Of a stretch of 64,000 bases of DNA, positions 28,808-39,152 are shown in pieces. Origin of the DNA: Luteibacter sp. Sphag1AF. Lineage in GTDB: Bacteria > Pseudomonadota > Gammaproteobacteria > Xanthomonadales > Rhodanobacteraceae. Each line of letters starts with the position of its first letter. The stretch's first letter is position 1. Both the position numbers and the translations under genes were made by a program. Location of the stretch: contig NZ_JACHYH010000010.1 in the NCBI RefSeq assembly GCF_014192715.1, forward strand, positions 23,082 to 87,081, given 5' to 3'. Under the pieces are notes generated by a model that did no database searches, was not told the origin of the DNA, and saw nothing but the letters and a program-made list of their open reading frames with translations.

Positions 28808-28912
28808 GGACTCTGAAGGGCCTGAGTGCGTGGGGCGAAACGGTGAATCGGCGGAACGGCAGCGATATCGGACTGTGCGGACGATGGCACCGGGACATGC
28901 CCGGCAAACCGG

Positions 28913-29572
28913 TCAGAACAGTTCCACATCTCCCTTTATCGGATCGTTCGCCAATCGCTTGAGGTATCGTTTTTCACGGTCGGCCAGCTGGGTGTCGTGG
29001 ACCGAGCGCAACTGGCGCACGCGGACCTTGCCGGACACCGGAAAGAACTGGACCTGGCGCGGATAGATGTCGCCGACGTCGGCGGCGCACAGCTTGAGTT
29101 TCTCGGTCGCGATATAGCGCTGCACGAAAGCGATGTTGCGCTGGCCGATGTCGGTCAGCGTGGCCAGCACGCGGCCGCCGCCAAAGATCTTCACTTCCAG
29201 ATCTTCCCGACGCCCGCCTGCCTTGAGGATGGCGTTGATGAGTTGCTCCATCGCGTCGTTGCCGTAGCGGGCAGCACGGCCCACGGTAGAGCTCCAGCTG
29301 TCCCGGTCACCCGCGGGTTCCGGCAGCATGAAGTGATTCATGCCACCCAGACGACGGCGGTGATCGCGCACGCAGGCCGACACGCACGAGCCCAGCACGG
29401 TCGAGATCATCTCGTCCTGGGTGCTGACATAAAACTCGCCCGGCAACACTTTCACCGTCACCACTTCCTGGGCGGGATCCCAGAAGCGGCGCACGTGTTC
29501 AAACCCCGGCAACACGCGGGCGGGATCAAACCCCACAAACGTGCGCGGAGGAGCGACGGACATATCGCTCAT
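28913..29572 (-). CDS. cheD: Chemoreceptor glutamine deamidase CheD
   Basis: Deamidates specific glutamines on MCPs (219 aa). The catalytic Cys is in STVLGSCVSACVRD, His in GGMNHFMLPEP and Thr/Ser in the VKIFGGGRVL region. The ATGA overlap with cheR (29569-29572) shows translational coupling. An N-terminal extension of about 30 residues precedes the conserved LPGEFYVS motif. Confidence 0.96.
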   Translation of the reverse strand: MSDMSVAPPRTFVGFDPARVLPGFEHVRRFWDPAQEVVTVKVLPGEFYVSTQDEMISTVLGSCVSACVRDHRRRLGGMNHFMLPEPAGDRDSWSSTVGRAARYGNDAMEQLINAILKAGGRREDLEVKIFGGGRVLATLTDIGQRNIAFVQRYIATEKLKLCAADVGDIYPRQVQFFPVSGKVRVRQLRSVHDTQLADREKRYLKRLANDPIKGDVELF

Positions 29573-30441
29573 GTGCGTTTCCGGTACACGGTGCGGCCCA
29601 CCAGATCAAAATCGTCACTGAGGCCGTACATGGATTCGGAGTGCCCAAGGAACAGATAGCCACGGCTGGCGATCATGCCCGCATAACGCGAGAACAGACG
29701 CTGCTTGGTGGGCTTGTCGAAATAGATCACGACGTTGCGGCAGAAGATGGCTTCAAACTGGCCCTGCATCGGCCAGTCATGCAGCAGATTCAGGGGCTGG
29801 ATGGTCACCAGCTCGCGCAGGCGCGGATGGATGCAGGCCAGGCCTTCGTAGGCGCCCTGCCCGCGCAGAAACCAGCGCTTGCGACGTGCATCGCTGACGC
29901 CGTTGAGGCGGTCCAGTGCATAGACGCCCTTGCGCGCCGCTTCCAGGGCCTGCGGCGACAGATCGGTCGCGAGAATCCTTGCGTCCACCGTGCTGCCGGT
30001 GCGCTCCAGCGCCTCGGCCAGCACCATGGCCAGGGCGTAGGGTTCCTCGCCCGTGGAGCAACCAGCGGACCAGATGCGCAGCTTGCCGCCCTTCTTCTCT
30101 TCCAGCCAGCGGGGAAGCAGCTCATCGACCAGGAGGTCGTAGTGGTGCATCTCGCGGAAAAACGACGTGACATTGGTGCTGATGCAACTGGCCAGCTCGC
30201 CCAGCTCACCTTCCGGATCACGGCGCAGCAGATCGCAGTAGCCACTGAAGCCAGTGAGGCCCAGCGCACGCAGACGACGCAGCAGACGTCCCTGAACCAG
30301 CTGACGCTTGTGCTCGCCCAGCGAAATGCCGCAGTGCTGGAGAACGAACTCGCGCAGGAAGCGGAAGTCAGTGTCCCCCAGCGTGGGGCCCGTCGCGCTC
30401 GCCAGCACGACGCTATCGTCGGTGGTGACGGGCGCATTCAT
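29569..30441 (-). CDS. cheR: Chemotaxis protein methyltransferase CheR
   Basis: SAM-dependent methylation of MCP glutamates (290 aa). The N-terminal helical domain (DFRFLREFVLQHCGISLGEH, ...KRQLVQGRLLRRL) is followed by the SAM-binding domain with IWSAGCSTGEEPYALAM and the EAIFCRNVVIYFDKPTK motif. It lies four bases after the large MCP, whose C-terminal AWKEF is a CheR-type tether, and overlaps cheD by 4 bp. Confidence 0.97.
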   Translation of the reverse strand: MNAPVTTDDSVVLASATGPTLGDTDFRFLREFVLQHCGISLGEHKRQLVQGRLLRRLRALGLTGFSGYCDLLRRDPEGELGELASCISTNVTSFFREMHHYDLLVDELLPRWLEEKKGGKLRIWSAGCSTGEEPYALAMVLAEALERTGSTVDARILATDLSPQALEAARKGVYALDRLNGVSDARRKRWFLRGQGAYEGLACIHPRLRELVTIQPLNLLHDWPMQGQFEAIFCRNVVIYFDKPTKQRLFSRYAGMIASRGYLFLGHSESMYGLSDDFDLVGRTVYRKRT

Positions 30442-30444
30442 GGA

Positions 30445-32169
30445 TCAGAATTCCTTCCACGCACCCGCATCAGCGGTTTCGGCCGAACGCGGTGCACGCG
30501 GCTGGGCGGCTGCCGGCGCGCTGCGCACGGCGGCGAACACGGCTTCCACTTCGTCCGCCGTGGTGGCTGTGCGGACAGACTTCTTCTGTGCCGTGGCACG
30601 TGCGGCGTCGCCGCTTACCTGGAAGAAACCCACCTGACGGGTCAGCTCGTTGGCCTGCTCGTGCATGGCGCGCGCGGCGGCAGCGGACTCTTCCACCAGC
30701 GCGGCGTTCTGCTGGGTCATTTCGTCCATCTGCAGCACGGCGTGGTTCACCTGGTCGATACCGGCCGACTGCTCCTGGCTGGCAGCAGCGATCTCGGCAA
30801 CGATGTCGGTGACCTTCTTGACGCTGTCCACGATCTCGGCAAGCGCACGGCCGGACTGGTCGACCAGCGCGGAGCCAGCCTTCACCTTGTCGGCGCTGTC
30901 GTTGATCAGGCCCTTGATCTCCTTGGCCGCACCAGCGCTGCGCTGTGCAAGGTTGCGCACTTCGGTGGCCACCACGGCGAAGCCGCGACCCTGCTCACCC
31001 GCACGCGCCGCTTCCACGGCGGCATTCAATGCCAACAGGTTGGTCTGGAAGGCGATCTCGTCGATAAGGCTGACGATATCGGCGATCTTGCGGCTGGACG
31101 TGTTGATGTCGCGCATGGCGATCACGGTCTGTGCCACCACGTCGCCACCGCGCTCGGCCTGCTCGCGGGCACCGCGTGCCAGCTGATTGGCGTGGCTGGC
31201 GTTCTCCGCGTTCTGCTTCACGGTGGAGGTCATTTCCTCCATCGACGAAGCGGTTTCTTCCAGGCTGGACGCCTGTTCCTGGGTACGCTGGCTGAGGTCG
31301 TCGTTGCCGCGCGAAATCTGCTGCGCTGCCGTGCTGACCGAACCGGAGCCGTGACGCACTTCGGTGACGATGGCCGTAAGGCGATCATCCATCGCACGGA
31401 ACGCGCCGAGCAGCTTGCCCAGTTCGTCCTGACGATCCACCTTGATCTGGTGGCCGAGCTTGCCCTCGGAGATTTCGTTGGCAATGGAAACTGTGTAGCC
31501 CAGCGTGCGGATGATCGAGCGAACGACCAGCACGGCGATCAGCAGCGACACCGCAAGACCGATCATCAGCGCGCCGATGGCGAACGCACGGATGATCTTG
31601 TAGTTGCTGGCCTGGTGCGCATAGATGCCGTTGGCTTCGTCACGCTTGGCGGCAATGAGCTTGGCCAGCGAATCCTGGCGCTGCATCAGCAGCGGACGCA
31701 CCTGCAGTTCCAGCACGTCGTTGGCGCCCGTGTCGCCTTCGTTCAGCGCCTCGACCATGTCGGTCTTGGCCTGATCGTAGTCGGCGTCGGTGTCGTGCCA
31801 TTCCTTGTTGAGCTTCTGGATGGCCGGGGTCATCGGAATCGCATCGAAGCGCTTCTTCAGCTCGTCCATCTCGGTCTGGTACTTCTGGAATTCGGCGACC
31901 TTCTGCTTGACCTGATCGGCCTGCCCGACCTTGCTGGCAGCCTCGCCCAGCGCGATGAAGGACATCAGCGAGCGCGTGTTGATCTGGCTGATCAACTCCG
32001 ACGGCACCATCTCTTCTTCATAGACAGTGCGCAGGCCTTCGTTCTGGAAGTACATCGAACCCAGACCAAGGGCGGCGCCGCCGACCAGCATGGCCGTCAG
32101 CAGACCCAGCACGCCGTAAAGGCGGCCACGTACGGTGAGTGCGGGAATCTTGAAACTGAACTTCTTCAT
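30445..32169 (-). CDS. Methyl-accepting chemotaxis protein with CheR tether
   Basis: A 574-residue canonical receptor: TM1 at ~15-35, a four-helix-bundle periplasmic ligand domain (~38-185) rich in charged helices, TM2 at ~190-215, HAMP (~215-270) and a long signalling domain with [19 protein letters not shown]. An Ala/Pro-rich linker ends in AWKEF, matching the xWxxF pentapeptide that binds CheR/CheB in E. coli Tsr/Tar. I start at ATG 32169 ([13 protein letters not shown]); a TTG at 32187 is the alternative. cheR follows immediately. Confidence 0.95.
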   Translation of the reverse strand: MKKFSFKIPALTVRGRLYGVLGLLTAMLVGGAALGLGSMYFQNEGLRTVYEEEMVPSELISQINTRSLMSFIALGEAASKVGQADQVKQKVAEFQKYQTEMDELKKRFDAIPMTPAIQKLNKEWHDTDADYDQAKTDMVEALNEGDTGANDVLELQVRPLLMQRQDSLAKLIAAKRDEANGIYAHQASNYKIIRAFAIGALMIGLAVSLLIAVLVVRSIIRTLGYTVSIANEISEGKLGHQIKVDRQDELGKLLGAFRAMDDRLTAIVTEVRHGSGSVSTAAQQISRGNDDLSQRTQEQASSLEETASSMEEMTSTVKQNAENASHANQLARGAREQAERGGDVVAQTVIAMRDINTSSRKIADIVSLIDEIAFQTNLLALNAAVEAARAGEQGRGFAVVATEVRNLAQRSAGAAKEIKGLINDSADKVKAGSALVDQSGRALAEIVDSVKKVTDIVAEIAAASQEQSAGIDQVNHAVLQMDEMTQQNAALVEESAAAARAMHEQANELTRQVGFFQVSGDAARATAQKKSVRTATTADEVEAVFAAVRSAPAAAQPRAPRSAETADAGAWKEF

Positions 32170-32247
32170 CACGTTTCCAATCGGCAAGGTGCGGTTGGTA
32201 CGCAGGAGCGCACAGGGCCGATCGGATAAACCGCCGGCCCCGATGAC

Positions 32248-32766
32248 TCAGGCGACGGCTTTCTCTTCAGCGGAAGGCAGGGCGGCCTCCAGCATCTGCG
32301 CATCCTGGGGTTGCAGGAGCCTGTCTACATCGAGGAGCAGAACCATGCGCTCACCGACGGACGTCAGGCCTTTGAGATATTCGGTTTCGACCGCCGTACC
32401 CATGTCGGGCACCGGACGGATGGCGTTGGGCGCCACTTCCACCACGTCGGACACGGCATCCACCACCACGCCGAAATTGCGGCCGGCAACGGTGACGATC
32501 ACGGTGACGGTGGTCGCGGTGTATTCCTCACGGGTGAGGCCAAAGCGCAGGCGAAGGTCCAGCACGGGAACGATGGCGCCGCGCATGTTCAGCACACCCA
32601 GCACGTAGTGCGGGGTCTGCGGGATGCGGGTCACCGGCGTCCAGCCGCGGATCTCGCGTACCGCGAGGATATCCACGCCATATTCCTCGTTGGCGAGGTT
32701 CACGGTCAGGTACTGGGCGATTTCCGCCGCTTCGGTCTCGGGCGCGCTGCTGGCTGGCTGGTTCAT
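32248..32766 (-). CDS. cheW: Chemotaxis coupling protein CheW
   Basis: Links MCPs to CheA (172 aa). It is a single CheW SH3-like fold: YLTVNLANEEYGVDILAVRE, then VLGVLNMRGAIVPVLDLR and a C-terminal GERMVLLLDVDRLL. The start at ATG 32766 (MNQPASSAPE) is preferred to a longer Arg/Ser-rich frame. It lies between cheA and the large MCP, the usual place for an operon-coded adaptor. Confidence 0.96.
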   Translation of the reverse strand: MNQPASSAPETEAAEIAQYLTVNLANEEYGVDILAVREIRGWTPVTRIPQTPHYVLGVLNMRGAIVPVLDLRLRFGLTREEYTATTVTVIVTVAGRNFGVVVDAVSDVVEVAPNAIRPVPDMGTAVETEYLKGLTSVGERMVLLLDVDRLLQPQDAQMLEAALPSAEEKAVA

Positions 32767-32857
32767 GTGCTTTCCACTGGCGGAACGTTCTGTCCGCCTC
32801 CCCACAAGCCCTATCGGCTGGAAGAGGCGAACCTTGAATGGGGATCAGAAAAGGCCG

Positions 32858-34843
32858 TCAGGCCGCCCGGCGTCTGGACTGCATGCGGACCAGGCCGGTC
32901 ACGTCGGTGATGAGGGCAACCGAGCCGTCCGCGAGGATGGTCGCGCCGGAAATGCCCTGAACCCGGCGATAGTTGGCTTCCAGCGACTTGACCACCGCCT
33001 GCTGCTGGCCGATCAGTTCATCGACAAACAGGCCGATACGGGTGCCCTCGCCTTCCACCACGATGACAATGCCCTCGTCGATGGCGCGGCGCTGGCCGGC
33101 GCAACCGAACACATCGTGCAGGCGAACCACCGGCAGCCACGCATCGCGGAAACGGAACAGTTCGCCACCACCGGCCACGCTGCGGATCATTTCCGTCTTC
33201 AGCTGCACGGATTCCACGATGGAGACCAGCGGGACGATGTAGGTTTCTTCGCCGACCGCAGCGGTCAGGCCATCAATGATGGCGAGCGTCAGCGGCAGCG
33301 TGATGGTGAACGTGGTGCCCTTGCCGTGAACGCTGGAGATGGCGCAGGTACCGCCCAGATCCATGACGTTGCGGCGAACCACGTCCATGCCGACACCACG
33401 GCCGGACAGGTCGGTGGTGGCGGCGGCGGTGGAGAAGCCCGCCTCGAAGATCAGCTCGGCCACGGCGTCGTCGCTCATGCCATCGCCGCTGGTGATGATG
33501 CCGCGCTGCACCGCCTTGGCCACGATGGCGTCGCGATTCAGGCCGGCGCCGTCGTCGCCCACTTCCACCACGATGGAGCCGCCGCGATGGAAGGCTTCCA
33601 GACGCAGCGTGCCGGTTTCCGACTTGCCCGCAGCCGCGCGCTTTGCCGGCATTTCCAGGCCGTGGTCGATGGCATTGCGGACCAGATGGACCAGCGGATC
33701 GCCGATCTTTTCAAGAACCGTCTTGTCCAGCTCGGTGGTTTCACCGCGCATGTCCAGATTGACCTTCTTGTCCAGCTTCTGCGACAGATCGCGGACCAGG
33801 CGCGGGAAACGGTTGAACACCGTGCTGATGGGCAGCATGCGGATGCTCATCACGCTTTCCTGCAACTCGCGCGAATGGCGCCCCAACTGGGCAAGGCCAT
33901 GGCGCAGGAGTTCAAGCTGCGAGGCATCCACGCCGTCGGCAAACTGGCTGAGCATGGACTGGGTGATGACCAGTTCGCCCACCAGATTGATGAGGGTGTC
34001 GATCTTCTCGATGCCCACGCGCACCGAACTCGATTCGCTGTTGGCTGCCGATTCGCGCGTGGTGCGCGACGCGGCGGCGGCCGGTGCGGCCACCGCGACC
34101 GGAGCCGGTGCAGGCTCTGCCTTCACGGCGAGCTTCGGCACGATGCTGAGTTCGCAGTCGCCGTCGACCCAGTCGAAAACACCTTCAACGGCGGCCTTCT
34201 TTGCCGGGGCCGCCAGATGCAGCGTCCAGGCAAGGTAAGCCGTTTCGGCATCCATGGCATCCAGCGCGGGCAGCTTGCCCGCGTCGCACACCACGGACAA
34301 CGGCCCCATGGCTTCCAGCTCGCGGAACATGCGTGCCGGATCGTTACCGGTTTTAAGCAGATAGTCGAACGGGCGGAACGTGATGTCCCAGCCTTCGATG
34401 TCGTCGGCCGGGGCGCTGGCTTTTGCCGCGGCAGCGGCGGGCACGGCAGCATGCCCGGCCACCATCGCGGACAACGCAGCCAGCAGCTCCTGGCTTTCAG
34501 CCGTGGCCGCCGGCTGGCCGCTCATGGAACGGGAAAGCATGTCGCGCACGGTGTCGCCAGAGCGCAGCAGCAACTCGACAATGGCCTTGTCCATCGGACG
34601 CCGGCCGCTGCGGACTTCGTCCAGCAGCGACTCCGCCACGTGCGTGAAGGCCGCAACGTCAGAGAAACCGAACGTGGCCGCGCCGCCCTTGATCGAGTGA
34701 GCCGCGCGGAACACGGTGTGCACAAGCTCCGGGTCGTCCGAACCCTCATCGAGCGCCAGCAGTGCAGCCTCCATGGCATCGAGACCATCCAGGCTCTCTT
34801 CAAAGAAAGCCTTGTGAAACTGCGCCAGATCGACTTTGGACAT
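32858..34843 (-). CDS. cheA: Chemotaxis histidine kinase CheA
   Basis: A 661-residue kinase. The P1 (HPt) domain has His49 in FRAAHSIKGGAATFG. A P2-like domain (~145-240, beginning DDIEGWDITFRPF) follows, then P3 dimerisation (~275-335), the P4 ATPase with LVRNAIDHGLEMP (N box) and TTDLSGRGVGMDVV (G box), and the P5 CheW-like domain ending VALITDVTGLVRM. It phosphorylates the CheY encoded just upstream and CheB. The ATG at 34843 is 28 bp after the cheY-type gene. Confidence 0.97.
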   Translation of the reverse strand: MSKVDLAQFHKAFFEESLDGLDAMEAALLALDEGSDDPELVHTVFRAAHSIKGGAATFGFSDVAAFTHVAESLLDEVRSGRRPMDKAIVELLLRSGDTVRDMLSRSMSGQPAATAESQELLAALSAMVAGHAAVPAAAAAKASAPADDIEGWDITFRPFDYLLKTGNDPARMFRELEAMGPLSVVCDAGKLPALDAMDAETAYLAWTLHLAAPAKKAAVEGVFDWVDGDCELSIVPKLAVKAEPAPAPVAVAAPAAAASRTTRESAANSESSSVRVGIEKIDTLINLVGELVITQSMLSQFADGVDASQLELLRHGLAQLGRHSRELQESVMSIRMLPISTVFNRFPRLVRDLSQKLDKKVNLDMRGETTELDKTVLEKIGDPLVHLVRNAIDHGLEMPAKRAAAGKSETGTLRLEAFHRGGSIVVEVGDDGAGLNRDAIVAKAVQRGIITSGDGMSDDAVAELIFEAGFSTAAATTDLSGRGVGMDVVRRNVMDLGGTCAISSVHGKGTTFTITLPLTLAIIDGLTAAVGEETYIVPLVSIVESVQLKTEMIRSVAGGGELFRFRDAWLPVVRLHDVFGCAGQRRAIDEGIVIVVEGEGTRIGLFVDELIGQQQAVVKSLEANYRRVQGISGATILADGSVALITDVTGLVRMQSRRRAA

Positions 34844-34871
34844 GGGTACGGCCTTGATGCTTAAAAGTGGA

Positions 34872-35234
34872 TCAACCGAGAACGCGGCCGACAGTGGCCA
34901 GCAGCTGATCGGGATCGAACGGCTTCACCAGCCAGCCGGTCGCGCCAGCAGCCTTGCCTTCCATCTTCTTTTCCGGATTCGATTCGGTGGTCAGCATGAG
35001 AATGGGCACGCCGCGGTAATCGGGCATCGTGCGCATTTCGCGAACCATCGAGATGCCGTCCATGACGGGCATGTTCACGTCGGCCAGCACCAGGTCGAAC
35101 TTCGTGCTGCGCGCGGTATCCAGCGCTGCCTGGCCGTTGTCCGCCTCTTCGACGTCATGGCCTGCGCCGCGCAGGGTGAAAGCGACCATGCTGCGCATGG
35201 ATGCCGAGTCGTCAACTGCAAGAATCTTAGCCAT
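34872..35234 (-). CDS. cheY: CheY-type response regulator
   Basis: A stand-alone receiver domain (120 aa) with acidic pocket AVDDS, phospho-acceptor Asp52 in VLADVNMPVMDG, Thr in MLTTES and Lys in WLVKPFDPDQL. Placed directly before cheA, it is the likely motor or pathway output, although other CheY copies may act elsewhere. Eight bases separate it from the upstream STAS gene. Confidence 0.93.
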   Translation of the reverse strand: MAKILAVDDSASMRSMVAFTLRGAGHDVEEADNGQAALDTARSTKFDLVLADVNMPVMDGISMVREMRTMPDYRGVPILMLTTESNPEKKMEGKAAGATGWLVKPFDPDQLLATVGRVLG

Positions 35235-35242
35235 CGTCCACC

Positions 35243-35560
35243 TCAGTTCACGCCGGCGCGAGCCGGCAGTTCAATCAAGTCATGAAGAGCGAGCGTCGCA
35301 ACACCCTTGTGCACGGCTTCGCTGGCCGCCAGCCATACCGGAGCCAGGTCTCGTGCGCGTGCGTCGCGGGAAAAAGCAGCCAGCAGCTGGAGGCCGGCCG
35401 TATCAATATGGGTGACGCCTGCGCCGTCCAGTTCCACGCGCTGGCCGGAGGCCAGTGCGGTCAGCAGGGTCTCGCGCAGGGCCGGCGCCGAGGCAATACG
35501 CAGATCGGCGTCGAGCACGAGAGCCGCGGACGCCTTGTCGCTTGAGGATTTCTTCGCCAT
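35243..35560 (-). CDS. STAS-domain protein with Thr at the phosphosite
   Basis: A 105-residue STAS domain heading the che operon. The usual phospho-Ser loop (DSSG) reads THIDTAGLQLLAAFSRDA, with Thr. This form is common in chemotaxis-linked and MlaB-like STAS proteins, so regulation may be by Thr phosphorylation or by none. A second STAS gene closes the operon, making a bracketing pair. Confidence 0.87.
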   Translation of the reverse strand: MAKKSSSDKASAALVLDADLRIASAPALRETLLTALASGQRVELDGAGVTHIDTAGLQLLAAFSRDARARDLAPVWLAASEAVHKGVATLALHDLIELPARAGVN

Positions 35561-35637
35561 GAGCCCACACCCTTAGCGCCCTTCACATCATCGCGAAGGG
35601 TCGTTCGGTGGGCTTATCGGCGCAGGCTGACGAATCT
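35561..35637 (-). promoter_or_regulatory. Nested inverted repeats upstream of the chemotaxis operon
   Basis: The 77-bp gap after queA contains AGCCCAC (35562-35568) pairing with GTGGGCT (35608-35614), enclosing CCCTT...AAGGG. It could end queA transcripts or act in the leader of the che operon. No clear promoter is visible. Confidence 0.35.
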
Positions 35638-36714
35638 TTAGGGTTCTGTGCCGCCGGGCAGGATGAGCATGGCGTCTCCGTAGGAGAAGAACCGATAGCG
35701 CTCGGCCACCGCGAATCGGTACGCGTCCAGGATCGTTTCCTTGCCTGCCAGCGCCGATACCAGCATCAGCAGCGTGGACTGGGGCAGATGGAAGTTGGTC
35801 ACCAGACCATCGACGCTGGTGATCCGGTAGCCGGGGAAGATGAAAATCTGCGTTTCTCCGGCGAACGGGCTGAGAACGCCGTCGACCGTGGCACTTTCCA
35901 GCGCCCGCACCACCGTGGTGCCCACCGCGATCACCCGGCCGCCAGCGGCGCGCGTGGCCCGGATCTTCTCGACCAGCGCCTCGCCCACGTTAAGCCATTC
36001 GCGATGCATCACGTGGTCGCGCACGTCGTCGGCGCGCATGGCCTGGAAGGTGCCCGCACCCACGTGCAGCGTGACGTAGCCGGTATCCACGCCCATGTCG
36101 CGGATTCTGGCCAGCAGCGCTTCGTCGAAGTGCAGTCCTGCCGTGGGGGCGGCCACGGCGCCGGGCTCCCGGGCAAAGACGGTCTGGTAGCGCTCGGTAT
36201 CGCTGGAGTCCGCGCCGCGCTCGATATAAGGAGGCAGCGGCATTTCGCCGACCCGGATCAGCAGCTTTTCCAGCGGCTCGTCGGTGTCGAAACGCAGGAC
36301 GAAGAACTCGCCCTCCCGGCCCAGCACGGTGACCATGCTGCCGTCGGTCAGGATGATCCGGCCGCCCTCTTTCGGCTTCTTGCTTACGCCCAGCTGGGCG
36401 CGCGCCTCATGGGTGCCGGTGACCCGCTCGATCAGGATTTCGACGGCACCTCCCGATTCCTTGTGACCATGCAGGCGCGCCGGAAGCACGCGGGTGTCGT
36501 TGAACACCAGCAGGTCGCCGGGTGCCAGAAGGTCGGGAAGTTCACGGAACATCCGGTTTTCACGCGTGCCCGCCGCCACGTCCAGAAGCAGCAGACGGCT
36601 GGCCGAGCGCTCGGCCAGAGGGGCCTGGGCAATCAGTTCGGGGGGCAGATGAAAATCGAAATCGGACTTTTTCACGACGCAACCGGGGATAACGGGGGCA
36701 GCATTATCGCTCAT
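35638..36714 (-). CDS. queA: tRNA preQ1(34) ribosyltransferase-isomerase QueA
   Basis: Transfers and isomerises the ribose of S-adenosylmethionine onto preQ1 in tRNA to give epoxyqueuosine (358 aa). Signatures include [51 protein letters not shown] and [11 protein letters not shown], ending [12 protein letters not shown]. The ATG at 36714 follows GGGGGCGGC; homologues often start about 13 residues later, where a GTG at 36675 (VKKSDFDF) is available. It lies 19 bp from the upstream 802-aa protein gene. No tgt is in the window. Confidence 0.96.
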   Translation of the reverse strand: MSDNAAPVIPGCVVKKSDFDFHLPPELIAQAPLAERSASRLLLLDVAAGTRENRMFRELPDLLAPGDLLVFNDTRVLPARLHGHKESGGAVEILIERVTGTHEARAQLGVSKKPKEGGRIILTDGSMVTVLGREGEFFVLRFDTDEPLEKLLIRVGEMPLPPYIERGADSSDTERYQTVFAREPGAVAAPTAGLHFDEALLARIRDMGVDTGYVTLHVGAGTFQAMRADDVRDHVMHREWLNVGEALVEKIRATRAAGGRVIAVGTTVVRALESATVDGVLSPFAGETQIFIFPGYRITSVDGLVTNFHLPQSTLLMLVSALAGKETILDAYRFAVAERYRFFSYGDAMLILPGGTEP

Positions 36715-36733
36715 GCCGCCCCCGGATGCCGTT

Positions 36734-39142
36734 TTACGCCTTGCGACGACGCCGCACGATCAGCACGCCGGCCAACGCCAGCACCAGCACGAACGCGCCA
36801 ATTTCATAAGGCAGGTTGCGACGGATGAAGTGCTTCACCGCCGCGATACGCTGGGCTTTCACCATCTGGCGGGCGCGGTCGAAGTCGGGCTCCTCGCAGT
36901 TGCGGCCGAAATCCTCCGCCCAATCCACGTACGGCCCCTGTTTCACGTAGCGGTCGTAATACTGACCAATGCGCTTCTCTCGTTCGCTGACCACCACAGG
37001 AGTGCAATCTTCCGGATCAGGCATGTAGCTAGCCGGGCCGTCCTGCATCCAGCCGGTGGCCTTGCACATCACCGCCGCAAACGCCTGCGAACGCGGCGGC
37101 AGCAGGTCGGCCGAGGCGTTGGCCTTGTCTGCCGCGATATAGCGGTAATGGAAGCGCAGGTCCGGACGGGCCACCGAATCGTTGAAACGCGTGCGCTCGC
37201 CTTCGGTCACGTAAGGGCCCTTCATGGAAGCGCCCGACTGTCCCGAGCCGCATTGCAGACCACCACCATTGTCGGTGTAATCGGGCGACTGCTCGTAGCC
37301 CATGATTTCCATCCCATAGCCGCGTGCGATCACGGCTGCCTTGTAGCGTGCTTCGGCCTTGCCGATATCGGTCCAGGCGTGGTCGCCGTCGTGCAGATCT
37401 TTGGCGTAATCGCGCACGGTCTCGCGCAGGTCGACATCGGCGTAACGCTCGTCTTTGCCTTCGGGGAAGTACGCCAGGGCCTCATCGAACTGCCCTGCCC
37501 GTACCAGCCGGCGCGCAAGTAGCCAGCGCAGACGGTCGTTCAGCGGAATGGGACGGTATGCCGCTTCCTTGTCGGACGGGTCGGGCTTGACGACCGGCGA
37601 AGCGGGAACGCGCGCATCGACAAACGACTTCAGCTCATCCACGGTGAGCACGCGCTCACCGATGAACGCCATGTCATTGCCGTAGCCAACGCCGGAACCG
37701 TAGTCGTCATAAACGTTGCCGTTGCCACCCACTGCCGTGGCCGCGTCGAACATGTGGTTCATGGCCTCGACATACTCACCGCGCGCCAGCGCCAGGACGC
37801 CCTGCTCGCCCGTCAGCAGGTGTGCGCTGGCCGGAGCCAGTGAGGCTTTCGGATCATCGGCTTTCGGGAAGGCCCGGGCGGCATCGGCATACGCGGCGGC
37901 AGCCGCCGCCAGATCGCCCTTCTGCAGCGCCAGCTTGGCGTTGACCCAACTGGCCAGCGGGCCAGGCGCCTTCGCCGTGAGCTTTGCAGCGAGGTCGTAG
38001 CGGCCCGTCTGGTAAGCCAGCGCAGCAAGGCGATCCGCAGCGGCGACTTTGTCCAGGCCCACTTTTTCAATGGCGGCAACCAAGTCGGCCAGGCGATCAT
38101 CCGGCTTGCCATCCACGCGCGCATCCACACGGGCAAGTGCGTAAGCCACCAGCAGGCGCTGGGATACCGGGCCATCCACGATAGCCGCCACCTGCTCCGG
38201 TGCGTGCAGCACAGCCTCGGCAATCACCGACAACGACTGCACCGCACCGTACGAGCCATGGCCCGCCTGCGCCGCATACAGCGCGATGGCGTGCTTGAGG
38301 TCAGCAGGCTTTACTGCGGCAATGCAACCGGAGCCGCTGTTCAGGGCGGACCAGTCGCAATAGTGACCATCGCTGCCCAGCAACCACAGACGGGCTTCTT
38401 CACCGAAGCTCGCTACCGCAAGACCTTCGTTGTCTGATCCACCCGCCACGGCGCGCGTGCGCGCTTCGGCAAACGCCTTGGCAGCGGCATCGCGCTCCCC
38501 GGCGAAGGCCGGCGTACCTACGGCATTGTAAGCAAGCTGCGAGTGCGCTTCGCCCAGCATGTAAGCCGCCCACACGCCCCGCAATACAGACTGGTCGGCC
38601 GGCAGCGCCGTGACTTTCTGGAAGTTGGCCAGCGCCTGATCCATCGCATCGCCATTTGGATCACGGCAGGCGTGGCGGGCTGCGGCGCGTGCGTGTTTCA
38701 TCGCCTCCTCAGCGTCGTCATTCGGGCTGGAGAGGTCTTCGTCCGTACATGCCGCGTTGGAGCGGCTGTAATCAATGGCGCCTGCCACATACCAGCGCAC
38801 GTCGTCCGGCAAGTCCTTGCCGTTTTCAATCGCGATGGCGCCCGTTTCCGAGTCGCGCAGCGTGTCCACGCGTTTGGCCTGCTCTTTGGTCAGGTCCGGC
38901 ATGGTGGCGGCGTTGGGTTTTTCGCTGTAGTCGTACGGATCGGCTTCGACCGCCAGCAGCTTGTCGGTCGCGGGCAGCAGACGAGCCACCTCGAACGCGA
39001 ACGTATTCTGCGGCACCGCTTTGAGCGTGGCACCACGGTCATCCAGAAGCTGGTTGGGAAACATCGGGCCACAGGCCCAGGCAACCGCGCCTGCGAGAAG
39101 GCTGGCGATCACGGCGGCGGTGACGGATTTGCGTCCATTCAT
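36734..39142 (-). CDS. Large exported repeat protein of unknown function
   Basis: I do not recognise a named function. The 802 residues begin with a signal sequence ([20 protein letters not shown]) followed by a conserved-looking [14 protein letters not shown]. The middle (~330-620) is rich in Ala-containing helical pairs resembling TPR/Sel1-type repeats ([45 protein letters not shown]). A C-terminal membrane segment ([18 protein letters not shown]) and RRRRKA anchor it, so most of the protein would be periplasmic. It lies 10 bp after the DUF3142 lipoprotein gene and 19 bp before queA. It may be part of an envelope scaffold with that lipoprotein. Confidence 0.82.
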   Translation of the reverse strand: MNGRKSVTAAVIASLLAGAVAWACGPMFPNQLLDDRGATLKAVPQNTFAFEVARLLPATDKLLAVEADPYDYSEKPNAATMPDLTKEQAKRVDTLRDSETGAIAIENGKDLPDDVRWYVAGAIDYSRSNAACTDEDLSSPNDDAEEAMKHARAAARHACRDPNGDAMDQALANFQKVTALPADQSVLRGVWAAYMLGEAHSQLAYNAVGTPAFAGERDAAAKAFAEARTRAVAGGSDNEGLAVASFGEEARLWLLGSDGHYCDWSALNSGSGCIAAVKPADLKHAIALYAAQAGHGSYGAVQSLSVIAEAVLHAPEQVAAIVDGPVSQRLLVAYALARVDARVDGKPDDRLADLVAAIEKVGLDKVAAADRLAALAYQTGRYDLAAKLTAKAPGPLASWVNAKLALQKGDLAAAAAAYADAARAFPKADDPKASLAPASAHLLTGEQGVLALARGEYVEAMNHMFDAATAVGGNGNVYDDYGSGVGYGNDMAFIGERVLTVDELKSFVDARVPASPVVKPDPSDKEAAYRPIPLNDRLRWLLARRLVRAGQFDEALAYFPEGKDERYADVDLRETVRDYAKDLHDGDHAWTDIGKAEARYKAAVIARGYGMEIMGYEQSPDYTDNGGGLQCGSGQSGASMKGPYVTEGERTRFNDSVARPDLRFHYRYIAADKANASADLLPPRSQAFAAVMCKATGWMQDGPASYMPDPEDCTPVVVSEREKRIGQYYDRYVKQGPYVDWAEDFGRNCEEPDFDRARQMVKAQRIAAVKHFIRRNLPYEIGAFVLVLALAGVLIVRRRRKA

Positions 39143-39152
39143 GGCGATAGGC

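Noticed and set aside
29641..34864. Two very long plus-strand frames opposite cheR, MCP, cheW and cheA
   Set aside because: They have no recognisable domains and are His/Gln/Arg-rich, while the minus strand encodes complete chemotaxis proteins.
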